DNA of 64,000 bases, taken from Fervidicoccus fontis Kam940. GTDB lineage: Archaea; Thermoproteota; Thermoprotei_A; Sulfolobales; Fervidicoccaceae. Where the stretch lies: positions 1,146,949 to 1,210,948 of the forward strand of contig NC_017461.1 of assembly GCF_000258425.1 (NCBI RefSeq), read 5' to 3'. Made by a program: the position numbers and the translations under genes. This document shows positions 36,248-44,901 of the stretch, in pieces (the stretch's first letter is position 1; every line of letters begins with the position of its first letter). The notes beneath the pieces were generated by a model. The model saw only the letters and a list, made by a program, of their open reading frames with translations, was not told the origin of the DNA and did not search any database.

Positions 36248-37762
36248 ATGAGCAATGAAAAATCATTTTCTTTATTTGAAAAAGAAACAATTCCAGTTGC
36301 CTCCAGCCCGAAATTCAAAAGACCAAGAGCTCCCTTTTATATGGAAAGCTGGTGCCCATGGATAAGAGTTCATGCTCAGCCGGTATTTTACTTGTACGAT
36401 CCAAGAATCTCTCAATCTCCCTCGCCGAAAATAGGTAGCAGTTTGTCCACGAAAATTAGGAAAAAATTAGGTCAGGCAGGATTCTATCACAGCTTTTTAG
36501 TTAGAAGTATATGGAGTCAAGCTTGGAAAAAAATTGTGTCATATAGTGAAAATCCCGAATTACCAAATATAGATTCTGAATATGAAAATACGGAGATCGA
36601 AGAAGTAAAAAAGGATTTTCTTATTCTGGGAGATGAGGGAGATGCGATAACTTTTGCAAACTTTTTGTATGATGAAGCTAAAGGTAGCATTCTCATGATT
36701 TCTTCTAAAAGTAGAAAAGAGCTAGAAAATGAGTCTAAAGAGACATTAAACGATTCAGTTGAATTTTACACTGGGCTCTATTTAGGTAAGTTCGATGACG
36801 GGTTTGTATTTTTAAACAAAGAGAAGAAAAAGATACTCAAAATAGATGCAAAGAGCTTTGTAATTTATCCCGGATTTAGGGATTCATTCCCGATTTTTGA
36901 GAACAATGACCTTCCAGGAATAATAGGCTCTTCATTAGCAATAAAGCTTTTAGTGAATAAAGGTCTATTGAAAGAGATAAAGAAGGTAACGGTTTTAATT
37001 GGCAATGATGAAAGAGGATATGAAGTTGCTAATGAAATATCAAAATATAAAGATACTACTATCGTTGATGTAAAAAATAACGTTAAAGAAATAAAAGCTT
37101 TTGGTTATCCAAAAATAGAAGGAATAATTGTTGATTTGCCATCTGGAATAGAAAAAATTAATACAGATCTTCTCGTTTCAGCTGTTTCATTTATACCCAA
37201 TATAGAACCAGCCTTGCAGTTAGGCGGGAATATCGTTTATTCTTCGAATCTAAATACAATTACTGTGCATACAAAAAACGGAGAAATTGTAGGTAATAAT
37301 AATATGTATTTTCTTGGACAGGCGTCCGGAACTCCAAAAAATTTGGTAAAGGAAGAGGCTGAAATTGCCGCAAAGTTAGCTTCGGGAAAGAGTTTATCGA
37401 CCACAGAGTCGTCTAAATTGGCTGAAATTCAAAAAGAGAAGAATCTTATTGATCCAAATGAAGTTATTGTAAAGGAAAGACCAGTGTTCATCTTAACTAG
37501 CAATACAAAAGGAATGAAATTTGTATGTCCATGCCAAGATGTTACTCTAGAAGATTTAATAAAAGCTTTCGATATGGGATTTTCAAACCTAGAAGAAATT
37601 AAAAGGTTTACAGCGCTGGGAACAGGAACCTGCCAAGGAAGAATATGCAGAATTGCTGCATTGCATGCTCTCTCATACTTCAGGAATGTACCTATAGGAT
37701 CCATTGGCAACTTTAGACAAAGGGCTCCTTTGGTCCCTGTTGAAATAGAATATTTGAGGTGA
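36248..37762 (+). CDS. Sarcosine oxidase alpha-like subunit with [2Fe-2S] domain
   Basis: A 504-residue protein. The N-terminal part (FKRPRAPFYMESWCPW) and degenerate central nucleotide-binding region resemble the alpha chain of heterotetrameric sarcosine oxidase or dye-linked proline dehydrogenases. The C-terminus has a BFD-like cluster domain: VCPCQDVTLEDL and FTALGTGTCQGRICR supply four Cys. The FAD/NAD motif near 113-118 (ILGDEG) is eroded, so it may not bind cofactor normally. GGAGGAAGG precedes the ATG. The partner beta gene follows after 5 bp. Confidence 0.78.
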   Translation: MSNEKSFSLFEKETIPVASSPKFKRPRAPFYMESWCPWIRVHAQPVFYLYDPRISQSPSPKIGSSLSTKIRKKLGQAGFYHSFLVRSIWSQAWKKIVSYSENPELPNIDSEYENTEIEEVKKDFLILGDEGDAITFANFLYDEAKGSILMISSKSRKELENESKETLNDSVEFYTGLYLGKFDDGFVFLNKEKKKILKIDAKSFVIYPGFRDSFPIFENNDLPGIIGSSLAIKLLVNKGLLKEIKKVTVLIGNDERGYEVANEISKYKDTTIVDVKNNVKEIKAFGYPKIEGIIVDLPSGIEKINTDLLVSAVSFIPNIEPALQLGGNIVYSSNLNTITVHTKNGEIVGNNNMYFLGQASGTPKNLVKEEAEIAAKLASGKSLSTTESSKLAEIQKEKNLIDPNEVIVKERPVFILTSNTKGMKFVCPCQDVTLEDLIKAFDMGFSNLEEIKRFTALGTGTCQGRICRIAALHALSYFRNVPIGSIGNFRQRAPLVPVEIEYLR

Positions 37763-37767
37763 TATAT

Positions 37768-38922
37768 TTGAATTGCAAAAATTCAATAATAGGCGGGGGA
37801 GTTGTAGGACTTTCGGTCGCTATGAATCTAGCAATAGCTAATGGAAAAGGAAATGATATATGCCTGTTCGAATCGAAGTATCTCGGTTATGGATCTTCGC
37901 TTAGAAACGCGGGAAGGTTCAGAGTTCATTTCGGCGATGAAAACAATTTAGAATTTGCCGTAGAATCTTCGAAATATTTAAACTCGCTATCGAAAATTAC
38001 AGGCATGAATGTCCTATTTGCAAAAACAGGCTATTTGTGGATAGCTTCTGATGAAGCTTCTTATAATATATTGAAAAATGCTAACTCTACCTTCAAGAAG
38101 TGGGGAGTTCCTTTAACAGAAATCCCTTCTGAAGAATTGTATAAAAAGTATAAATTCTTGAGGAAAAGAAATGAGATAATTTCAGGTTTTCTCGGAAAAG
38201 AGGACGGAACAATACACCCAGATTCTGTAATTTTCGGCATGGCTAGAAAGTGCAAATCTTTGAAAGTGAACATATTTGAGCATAGCAATGTAGAAGATAT
38301 AAGCATAAGATCCGGAAAGGTTGAATCAATTAAGGTTAATGGATCCAAGGTTGAAACAGAACGAGTAATTATAGCGAATGGTGCTTGGATGACTTTTTTC
38401 TCAGAAAAATTAGGACTGAATTTGCCTATAGAGCCTGTGAGAAAAGAAATATCAGTTACTGAGCCTTTCGCGTATAGGATAGAACCCTTTATTGTTGATT
38501 CATCTTTGCATACATATGTTTCCCAAACATTAAAAGGAGAAATAATAGGTTCCACATCAACTGGTGCTGAGCCTAAAGGACTAGTAGAATTAGGGAACTC
38601 ATTTTTGTGGCTTAAAAAATATGCAGAAAGACTATCGAGAATCCTGGCAGGAGCAGAGAGGATAAGAATAATACGTGCATGGAGTGGCTATTATGAGATG
38701 ACACCTGATAGATCGCACGTTGTTGGAAGAAGTAATGATTGGCCTGAAGAGCTTTATGTAATTGGAGGGTTCAGCGGCCATGGTTTTATGCTTGGACCAT
38801 TGGCTGGAAAACTTATGGCTGAATATATATTTACTGGAACAATGCCAAGATTACTTAGGCCATATTCTCCAGAGAGATTCAAAACTGGAAAGCTGATAAA
38901 TGAAACTTTTGTTATCGGCTGA
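37768..38922 (+). CDS. FAD-dependent amine oxidoreductase (SoxB/DAO family)
   Basis: A protein of about 384 residues with the dinucleotide-binding start SIIGGGVVGLSVAMNLA and ESKYLGYGSSLRNAGRFRV, the FAD contact region of DAO-family enzymes. The C-terminal GFSGHGFMLGPLAGKLMAEYI is diagnostic for sarcosine, proline or glycine oxidases. TTG at 37768 follows GGTGATATA and is favoured over GTG at 37759. With the alpha-like gene it probably forms one amine or proline dehydrogenase that donates electrons to a carrier rather than to oxygen; the substrate is unknown. Confidence 0.85.
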   Translation: MNCKNSIIGGGVVGLSVAMNLAIANGKGNDICLFESKYLGYGSSLRNAGRFRVHFGDENNLEFAVESSKYLNSLSKITGMNVLFAKTGYLWIASDEASYNILKNANSTFKKWGVPLTEIPSEELYKKYKFLRKRNEIISGFLGKEDGTIHPDSVIFGMARKCKSLKVNIFEHSNVEDISIRSGKVESIKVNGSKVETERVIIANGAWMTFFSEKLGLNLPIEPVRKEISVTEPFAYRIEPFIVDSSLHTYVSQTLKGEIIGSTSTGAEPKGLVELGNSFLWLKKYAERLSRILAGAERIRIIRAWSGYYEMTPDRSHVVGRSNDWPEELYVIGGFSGHGFMLGPLAGKLMAEYIFTGTMPRLLRPYSPERFKTGKLINETFVIG

Positions 38923-38939
38923 GAGGTCCTGTTACAATG

Positions 38940-40622
38940 TTAAGGTTTTTTATCGGAAAATTTTGATAATAGGAATAAAATTTCCCCGCATAATTTCCTT
39001 GGATGAGAATTTTTCAGAAGTAACTTTTTCATTTTTTCTTCTAGAACAGAATCGTTGACTTTTAAACCTTCGATTCCTTCACACTTAACTCCTTTAACGA
39101 TCAATTCTCCGTCGTATGTTAATCCATAATACCTGTTAGGAGCAGCACTTTTAATTGGGTTCAGTGCTTTAGGAAAAATTATCCATTTGTATCTTTGCTC
39201 TTCTTTTATTTTCAGTCCTGTACCTTTTTCTATTTCGCCAAGTAATCTATTTGCATCCATATCGTTTATCAATTCTTTAGAGAATTTTTGAAGAAATAGA
39301 CTGTCTACTATATAATGAAGAACATTAAAACCGTTTTTCAGAGAGATTTCTATTGCTTTGTTCATAACTTTTTTAGAGATAAATATGACCAGTTCATAAG
39401 CACCAACATTTCCAAATCTTGCATTTCTGTAACCGAGGTATCCAAAGCTAGCTACCATTATCCATTTTACCGCTTTTTCCATCGTCTTGCTAAATGGTCC
39501 GTTTATTTCTTTTATTTTACTTCTAAGATCAATTAGTTTTTTCAGTGTGGATGAAACTAAACCATCGAAGTCTACACATACTTCGTGCGGTGCATCATTT
39601 AAGTGAAGTCTGTTTCTACAATTCGGTCTATCAATAGTTTCGGGAGAGATGTTAAATTTAGAGATTATTGATGGATAGAGACTTGAAAAATCGATCTGTA
39701 AGACATTTTCATATACTCCAGCTTCCGGAATGCCTATTAGTCCACCTGAGTCATACGTCAGTAACTCATCGACATTTCTCCAACCCTCATTGTATATCCT
39801 TATATTAGGAACCACCATTTTTCTTCTGTACGCCTCTATGGCTTCTATTTCTGTTAAAAGTTTCCCTATACTACTTGAAGCTACTTCATTAAGGTTAGTA
39901 AAGGAAATCCTTCCTATAATCATCCATCCAGGTATGCTGTCAATAGGATTTCTGACGTCAATTATTAAAATCTTGTTGCGCATATTCTTAGCATTGTCGA
40001 TGATCATTTCACTTAGGTTTTTTGGAAGAATGATTATGTTGCACTCATTTAGGTATCCTACAAGATCGCGCTCATCATGGAGCTCCATCTCAATAAAGTT
40101 TGTTGCTCTATTTCTACTACAGCTTAGTGCATAAAAATTCAGTTTAACCCTTTTTTCATCGTATGTTATGCTTGCAATTTTTAGCTCTGGAAATGAGAGA
40201 CGCGGAGACCAAGGATCGCTGACTTCACTATCCCATTCAAAAAGAACGACGCCATTTTCTATTAATGAGATGGTTTTAGAAGAAGGCTGAACATTGACTC
40301 TTTCTAAATATCCTTCAAGCTCCCAGCGCTTCAGAAGAGGATTTAGAGCTAAATAGTACTCCAGCTCTACTCTAATTATATCCGCTTTTTTATCATACCA
40401 TGGCGGTAATGACCAGCTTTCTACCTTAATGTCAGAGACTTTCGGATCTCTTTTGATATTGTCTATAACTTCATCTGTGCTTAGCTTTTTAGCGATAAGA
40501 TACATTGGATATTTAGTGTAGACTTCTTTAACCCTTTCTTCTCCATATTCATTTATCTGTACCAACTCAATTTGATTTGGGAAAAAATTAGCTTTTATGT
40601 TCCACCATCTGCTCAATTTCAT
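38940..40622 (-). CDS. polB2: PolB2-type B-family DNA polymerase with altered active site
   Basis: A 560-residue B-family polymerase, shorter than replicative PolB (about 750-900). Motif A is intact (DFSSLYPSII, 311-320), motif B is KWIMVASFGYLGY (about 386-398), and motif C is HYIVDS (436-441) where YxDTDS is expected, so the first catalytic Asp is gone. The 3'-5' exonuclease domain has no recognisable DxE motif. This matches archaeal PolB2, which is linked to damage response and translesion work in Sulfolobus. Its start overlaps the small upstream gene by 35 bp. Confidence 0.88.
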   Translation of the reverse strand: MKLSRWWNIKANFFPNQIELVQINEYGEERVKEVYTKYPMYLIAKKLSTDEVIDNIKRDPKVSDIKVESWSLPPWYDKKADIIRVELEYYLALNPLLKRWELEGYLERVNVQPSSKTISLIENGVVLFEWDSEVSDPWSPRLSFPELKIASITYDEKRVKLNFYALSCSRNRATNFIEMELHDERDLVGYLNECNIIILPKNLSEMIIDNAKNMRNKILIIDVRNPIDSIPGWMIIGRISFTNLNEVASSSIGKLLTEIEAIEAYRRKMVVPNIRIYNEGWRNVDELLTYDSGGLIGIPEAGVYENVLQIDFSSLYPSIISKFNISPETIDRPNCRNRLHLNDAPHEVCVDFDGLVSSTLKKLIDLRSKIKEINGPFSKTMEKAVKWIMVASFGYLGYRNARFGNVGAYELVIFISKKVMNKAIEISLKNGFNVLHYIVDSLFLQKFSKELINDMDANRLLGEIEKGTGLKIKEEQRYKWIIFPKALNPIKSAAPNRYYGLTYDGELIVKGVKCEGIEGLKVNDSVLEEKMKKLLLKNSHPRKLCGEILFLLSKFSDKKP

Positions 40623-40842
40623 CTATCCTCTTCAAAGCCTTTATTAATCCTGAAAGCAGTATAGCATAGGGATAGTCGTAGGGTGGAACAGCCTTAAATA
40701 CAGGCGCGAGCTCCTTATAGCTTGCAATAATTTCATTCATAACTTTTCTGATTTCCGGGTCATGTATATATTCCATCATCTTCTCCAGTCGCTTAATTTC
40801 GTAATCTACAACCATTCTAACAGAGGGAGTTGTCCTTCCCAT
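40588..40842 (-). CDS. Small helical protein of the PolB2 operon
   Basis: An 84-residue, mostly helical protein (KRLEKMMEYIHDPEIRKVM and ALKRIDEIEQMVEH regions) with no known catalytic motif. It overlaps the RadA-like gene by 37 bp at its start and polB2 by 35 bp at its end. Such deep overlaps on both sides imply translational coupling and a shared complex. A small protein between a RadA paralog and PolB2 is, as I recall, also seen in Sulfolobus. A possible role is a bridge or adaptor. Confidence 0.7.
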   Translation of the reverse strand: MGRTTPSVRMVVDYEIKRLEKMMEYIHDPEIRKVMNEIIASYKELAPVFKAVPPYDYPYAILLSGLIKALKRIDEIEQMVEHKS

Positions 40843-41522
40843 TTATCTCTCACCGATAGAATTTCATTTATACTTCTTACTAGGCTTTTTTCAGGCCTTG
40901 AAGGGTGTTTAATTAGCGTAGCTCTATAACTCCTTCTATCAACAATTTCTAATCTAACAATCATGTATGCGCTATGGTGGCTTAGATTTCCCCCTTCAGG
41001 AAGGAATCTGCCAAACTTACTTACTCTGTTGAATAAAAGAACTCTCTTGCCTTCAGCTGAAAGTGCCCTCATCATTGCAATTAGCCTAGCAAGTTTCCAA
41101 TAATTTCTTGGCTCTGAAGGAGAATGAATATACGGATCGATGATTGCAATGTTTTCTGCATCAATATTGCTTGCGCTCTTAAGCATATTTATGGCATCTT
41201 CTAATCTAAATGCCCTTGAAACTAGCATGTCGTTTGTATTGCAACCAAAGCTTCTTGCATACATTCTCAGCATATAGAAGTCGTAATTTATGAGCTCATT
41301 CTGCATAATGCCTACGGCTGTTCCATCTATGCAGTGAAAGTTTGCTATTACCTTATAAGAGGTTTGAAGAACAAGCTGAAAATCTCCGTAAAACTCTGCA
41401 ATGATGCCTTTCGGAATACATCCTACTAATTCATCAATACCTTCTATTCCGCTCTTTTCGCATTGCTTCACATCATATGAACGACTATCCTTGGAAGAAA
41501 CCTGAATACTAAAAGACTTCAT
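40806..41522 (-). CDS. RadA/RecA paralog lacking a functional Walker A
   Basis: A 238-residue protein aligned by eye to RadA: GIEGIDELVGCIPKGIIAEFYGDF corresponds to the RadA region entering the P-loop (written here in two parts, GIEGIDELVGC and IPKGIIAEFYGDF). Where RadA has GxxxxGKT, this has GDFQLVLQT, so ATP binding is probably lost. The second half keeps VLLFNRVSKFGRF and GGNLSHHSAYMIVRLE, matching the L2 and late strands. ATG at 41522 follows GTGATATGATA. It is first in an operon with a small helical gene and polB2. Confidence 0.8.
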   Translation of the reverse strand: MKSFSIQVSSKDSRSYDVKQCEKSGIEGIDELVGCIPKGIIAEFYGDFQLVLQTSYKVIANFHCIDGTAVGIMQNELINYDFYMLRMYARSFGCNTNDMLVSRAFRLEDAINMLKSASNIDAENIAIIDPYIHSPSEPRNYWKLARLIAMMRALSAEGKRVLLFNRVSKFGRFLPEGGNLSHHSAYMIVRLEIVDRRSYRATLIKHPSRPEKSLVRSINEILSVRDKWEGQLPLLEWL

Positions 41523-41693
41523 TATCATATCACTTTGTTCAATATGTTTTTGTTTCCTTTGAGATCCTTCTATTTCGATAATATAGAAAAGAACATATGT
41601 ACCAGGAATAGGTAGAGAGTGAAAACCGAAAGTAATCTATCTTATAAAAATGATAAGATGTTTTAAAGATAGGAGCCCTTTTTCCCTTTTATG

Positions 41694-41915
41694 TGGTGGG
41701 CCCGGGGGGATTTGAACCCCCGACCTTCGGGTCTCTCCCTATTTCACATTTCCAGTCACATTTCATCGCCTTCGGGGCTCATCAGACCCGTAAGCATTGT
41801 GCATATTACGGAGTCTGCCAGCCGGAGAGCCAGCAACGTTCGCTGACTGGAGCTTCAGCCTTTGGGTCATTTTCTACCCAAAGACCGCTGCTCTGCCTGG
41901 CTGAGCTACGGGCCC
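41694..41915 (-). tRNA. Interrupted tRNA gene, probably tRNA-Ile(GAT), with intron(s)
   Basis: On the minus strand, acceptor strand GGGCCCG (from 41915), TA, D-arm GCTC...GAGC, T-arm GGGGG-TTCAAAT-CCCCC, CGGGCCC, then A and an encoded CCA (41694-41696). The T-arm and GGGCCCG acceptor with A73 fit tRNA-Ile. About 140 nt of extra sequence lies between the D-arm and T-arm. Within it, CGGGT-CTGATG followed later by ACCCG would give a GAT anticodon stem-loop, implying two introns. I could not place the splice sites with confidence. Inner hairpins include CTTTGGGT/ACCCAAAG and CCGTAA/TTACGG. Confidence 0.75.
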
Positions 41916-42042
41916 TCCAACGTTCATCTATTTATTTATTAAAAATACTGCCTATTTTTATTTTTTCTTTTTGTTTTGAGATCAATTTTTATAAGAGAAT
42001 GCTTTATAATATTATTTGAAAGTTTCTTAATCGGTGAATGGA

Positions 42043-42789
42043 TTGGCAAGCGTAAAAATTGTCTACCCAGATGCAAAAATATTCAAAAGTTTATTTGAAT
42101 CGATGTCAAAGCTTATCGATGAAATTAGGCTTGAAATAAATGAAAATGGATTGGAAATAAGAGCAATAGATTCAGCAAACGTCGCTCTCATGAGCGTTTC
42201 ATTTCCTAAGGAATCATTTTCAGAGTTCATAATCAACGAGAAAAAAAGCGTCGGTCTAAATCTGAGCACGTTAGTCAAAATGATGAAGAGAGTGAGAAAG
42301 GAAGATAGATTCGAAATTGAAATTAATGAAGATGAAATCTCATTAAGGCTCATCGGGACAACGAAAAGAGAGTTTAAGGTAAATAACTTAGAGGTTGCAA
42401 TCCCTGAAATTCCTGAAGGAGGGATAGAATTTTCCACTAGGCTGAAAGTAATAAGTGAGACACTGAAGCATGCCCTAAAGGATTTGGAACTTGTAGGTAA
42501 TCAAGCAATTTTTGAATTTGATGGTAATGAAAAACTAATGATATCTTCAGTAGGCGAGGGAAAATATGAAATGCAATTGACCAAAAGTAGCGGGTCAATT
42601 ATAGAAGTAATTTCCGGTAATCCCGCAAAAAGCACATATAGTGTGGAGTACCTCTTGAATTTACTATCATTAACGAAAATCGCCGACACAATTTCAATAT
42701 CCTTTTCCTCGCAGATGCCCATAAAGCTTGAGATAGATCTTCCGACTGGAGGAAATATATCCTATCTTTTAGCTCCTGCAATTGTTTGA
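42043..42789 (+). CDS. pcn: DNA polymerase sliding clamp PCNA
   Basis: A clamp subunit of about 248 residues. PDAKIFKSLFESMSKLIDE and the ENGLEIRAIDSANVALMS strand are typical of domain 1, VNNLEVAIPEIPE is the interdomain connector, and IKLEIDLPTGGNISYLLAPAI is the C-terminal domain (shown in part). TTG at 42043, five bases after GGTGA, is favoured over GTG at 42034. Crenarchaea often have several PCNA paralogs forming heterotrimers; only one is in this window. Confidence 0.94.
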   Translation: MASVKIVYPDAKIFKSLFESMSKLIDEIRLEINENGLEIRAIDSANVALMSVSFPKESFSEFIINEKKSVGLNLSTLVKMMKRVRKEDRFEIEINEDEISLRLIGTTKREFKVNNLEVAIPEIPEGGIEFSTRLKVISETLKHALKDLELVGNQAIFEFDGNEKLMISSVGEGKYEMQLTKSSGSIIEVISGNPAKSTYSVEYLLNLLSLTKIADTISISFSSQMPIKLEIDLPTGGNISYLLAPAIV

Positions 42790-42876
42790 ATTAGTGAAAT
42801 TAAAAATTAGCAATCTTCCTTAAAACCTTACAATTTAGTTTATTATTTATTGTAAAACTTTTGTGGTGCCTGTTAA

Positions 42877-43938
42877 ATGCTAACCAAAGCAGGCGATGAA
42901 ATTAAGGAAATGAGCTCTGAGCAGGCTGCAGAATACTTCCTTTCACTGCTTTCTGCTTCAGGACTAAGCGAAAAAACCATAAGAAGCTATAGAGCTGCTA
43001 TATATGATTTTCTAAATTTTTCAAAAGTGAAAAGATTAAATGAAATATCTCAAAATCTAATTTTGAACTGGATAAATTACAGGCTTAAAAACGGATTTGA
43101 AAAAAGGGGAGGTAAAGAAGAAAAAAGGAAAATTCAATCAACCATGCATTATTACACTTTATTTTTAAGAAAATGGCTAACTTGGGCTGGATTCGACAGC
43201 AAGATCGTTCCTATAGTTAAAAAACCTCAGAGCGGAGAAATTTCAGCGCTTACCAAAGAGGAAATAGACAAACTTTTCAGCTCAAGCAGAGACCTTCTTG
43301 ACATGTTAATAATATCCCTTTTATTTGAAACTGGAATGCGAGCCAATGAATTGCTTTCTATAACTGCTGATGATGTTGATTTAACAGATGGGGAAATAAG
43401 TGTAAAAAACGCTAAATACGGAAAAGTGAGGACTGTTTTCTTAGGAGAAAATTCGAAGTTCTTGCTTGCTGAAAGAGTGAAAAATATAAGCTCAGGAGAA
43501 AGGGTTATACCGCTTTCATATAACGGACTATATAAAAGAATAAAATCATTGGCAAAAAGAGCTGGTATTCCATTAGAAAAAGTTAGACCTCATATATTGA
43601 GGCACACTTTTGCAACTGAAGCTGTCAGAAGCGGAATGAGCCTTCCTGCACTTCAAAAAATATTGGGCCATTCTGATATTAAGGTTACGCAAATATATAC
43701 GCATTTACTAAAAGACGATCTTAAGAAAGAGTATTACTCGAAGTTCACTTCGTCGAGAGAAAAAACAATGTCAAAGAACGACGAGAGTTCCGCATTCAAT
43801 GATGAAAACATTCACGAAGACATAAAATTTTGTCCAAATTGTGGAAAAAAATTGCCGCCAGGATCAAAATTTTGTCCTTTCTGCGGCTATAGACTTCCTT
43901 TAGTTGGTTCAGATGGAAGTAATCAAATAGAAACTTAA
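42877..43938 (+). CDS. xerA: XerA-type tyrosine recombinase with C-terminal zinc ribbon
   Basis: A 353-residue recombinase probably resolving chromosome dimers at dif. The N-terminal SAM-like domain covers 15-110. The catalytic set is Arg155 (TGMRANE), His239 and Arg242 (HILRHTF), His265 (LGHSDI) and Tyr274 (TQIYTHL). After residue 300 there is an added zinc ribbon, C319-x2-C322 and C333-x2-C336 (FCPNCGKK, FCPFCGYR). There is no phage or integrase context and no adjacent tRNA attachment site in the right place, so a housekeeping role is favoured. Confidence 0.9.
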   Translation: MLTKAGDEIKEMSSEQAAEYFLSLLSASGLSEKTIRSYRAAIYDFLNFSKVKRLNEISQNLILNWINYRLKNGFEKRGGKEEKRKIQSTMHYYTLFLRKWLTWAGFDSKIVPIVKKPQSGEISALTKEEIDKLFSSSRDLLDMLIISLLFETGMRANELLSITADDVDLTDGEISVKNAKYGKVRTVFLGENSKFLLAERVKNISSGERVIPLSYNGLYKRIKSLAKRAGIPLEKVRPHILRHTFATEAVRSGMSLPALQKILGHSDIKVTQIYTHLLKDDLKKEYYSKFTSSREKTMSKNDESSAFNDENIHEDIKFCPNCGKKLPPGSKFCPFCGYRLPLVGSDGSNQIET

Positions 43939-44036
43939 ATTTTAGAAATGCATAACTTTTATAAACAATATTGAAAAAGCTAATTGTATGTTTTTTGTAT
44001 AAAAGTTTTGATTTATATGTTTTGAGAGTGAGAAAA

Positions 44037-44849
44037 ATGTTGATAGGTATATATCCACCGCGGTATACGGTAAAGCTTGATATGACTTTTAAAGACGCAA
44101 TTTTTGGATTAAATTTTAGAAGAATACGTTATCCTCCTGTAATTGAAGAGGACGGAAGATATATGGGTCTGCTTAGACTTCAAAATATTATTGAAAAGAC
44201 ATATGAATATTACGAAAAAAATACCTTCGCTGAGCTTCAAAATATTAAAGCATTAGAGTTAAGCGACAATACTGTACCTCCGGTAACGTTGATGAAACCT
44301 AGCATTGATGAATTAATAGATCTCATGACTTCGCATAAGGTTGGCGCTTTAGCGGTAGTAAATAAGAATGAAGAAGTGATAGGAGAGATAACCGAAAAAA
44401 ACTTGATAGATACTATTGACATTAGAAAGCCATTCGGAATTTTGATAGGAGACATCATATCTGGAAAAGAAATTATAAAAGTTGAAGCTACGGACATTCT
44501 GATAAGTGCCGTAGAGCTTATGAGAAAACATAAGGTAAAGAGGCTTCCTGTGGTTTTTCAAGGAGAGCTTATTGGAATCATAACCATTAGAGATGTTTTA
44601 AAATATTTTGCACTCCAACTTAGAAGCTATGGAAGCATTCGTGAAGACTCTCTGAAGGTACCAATTTGGAGTATCTCGACGCCTAAGCCGATAACAATAG
44701 GCATCGACGATGACATCGTAAAAGCAATTGAACTTTTTAAAACGGAAGATGTCGGCTCTTTAATAGTCGTAGATGAGAATTACAACTTACGCGGCATGCT
44801 TACGGAGATTGATATATTAAGGCACTACGATCTGCTTTCAAAAAACTAA
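44037..44849 (+). CDS. Protein of four CBS domains
   Basis: A protein of about 270 residues made only of CBS repeats: PPRYTVKLDMTF/RYPPVIEEDGRYMGLL, LMKPSIDELIDLMTSHKVGAL, GKEIIKVEATDILISAVELM with KVKRLPVVFQGELIGIIT, and TIGIDDDIVKAIELF with GSLIVVDENYNLRGMLTEID. CBS pairs bind adenosyl ligands and sense energy or SAM state. The ATG at 44037 follows GAGTGAG and begins at the first domain, so the longer TTG frame from 43971 is not needed. No effector domain is attached. Confidence 0.87.
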   Translation: MLIGIYPPRYTVKLDMTFKDAIFGLNFRRIRYPPVIEEDGRYMGLLRLQNIIEKTYEYYEKNTFAELQNIKALELSDNTVPPVTLMKPSIDELIDLMTSHKVGALAVVNKNEEVIGEITEKNLIDTIDIRKPFGILIGDIISGKEIIKVEATDILISAVELMRKHKVKRLPVVFQGELIGIITIRDVLKYFALQLRSYGSIREDSLKVPIWSISTPKPITIGIDDDIVKAIELFKTEDVGSLIVVDENYNLRGMLTEIDILRHYDLLSKN

Positions 44850-44901
44850 AATTTGTTTATTTATAAATTGTAGATTTAATGATAACAAAGAGGAGGGTTC
44901 T

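Noticed and set aside
41693-42019. ORF reading plus strand with GFEPPTFGS motif
   Set aside because: It is the translated complement of the tRNA T-arm, a well-known false ORF.
42877-43938. Integrase of a provirus
   Set aside because: No flanking attachment repeats, no viral genes, and neighbours are housekeeping; XerA fits better.
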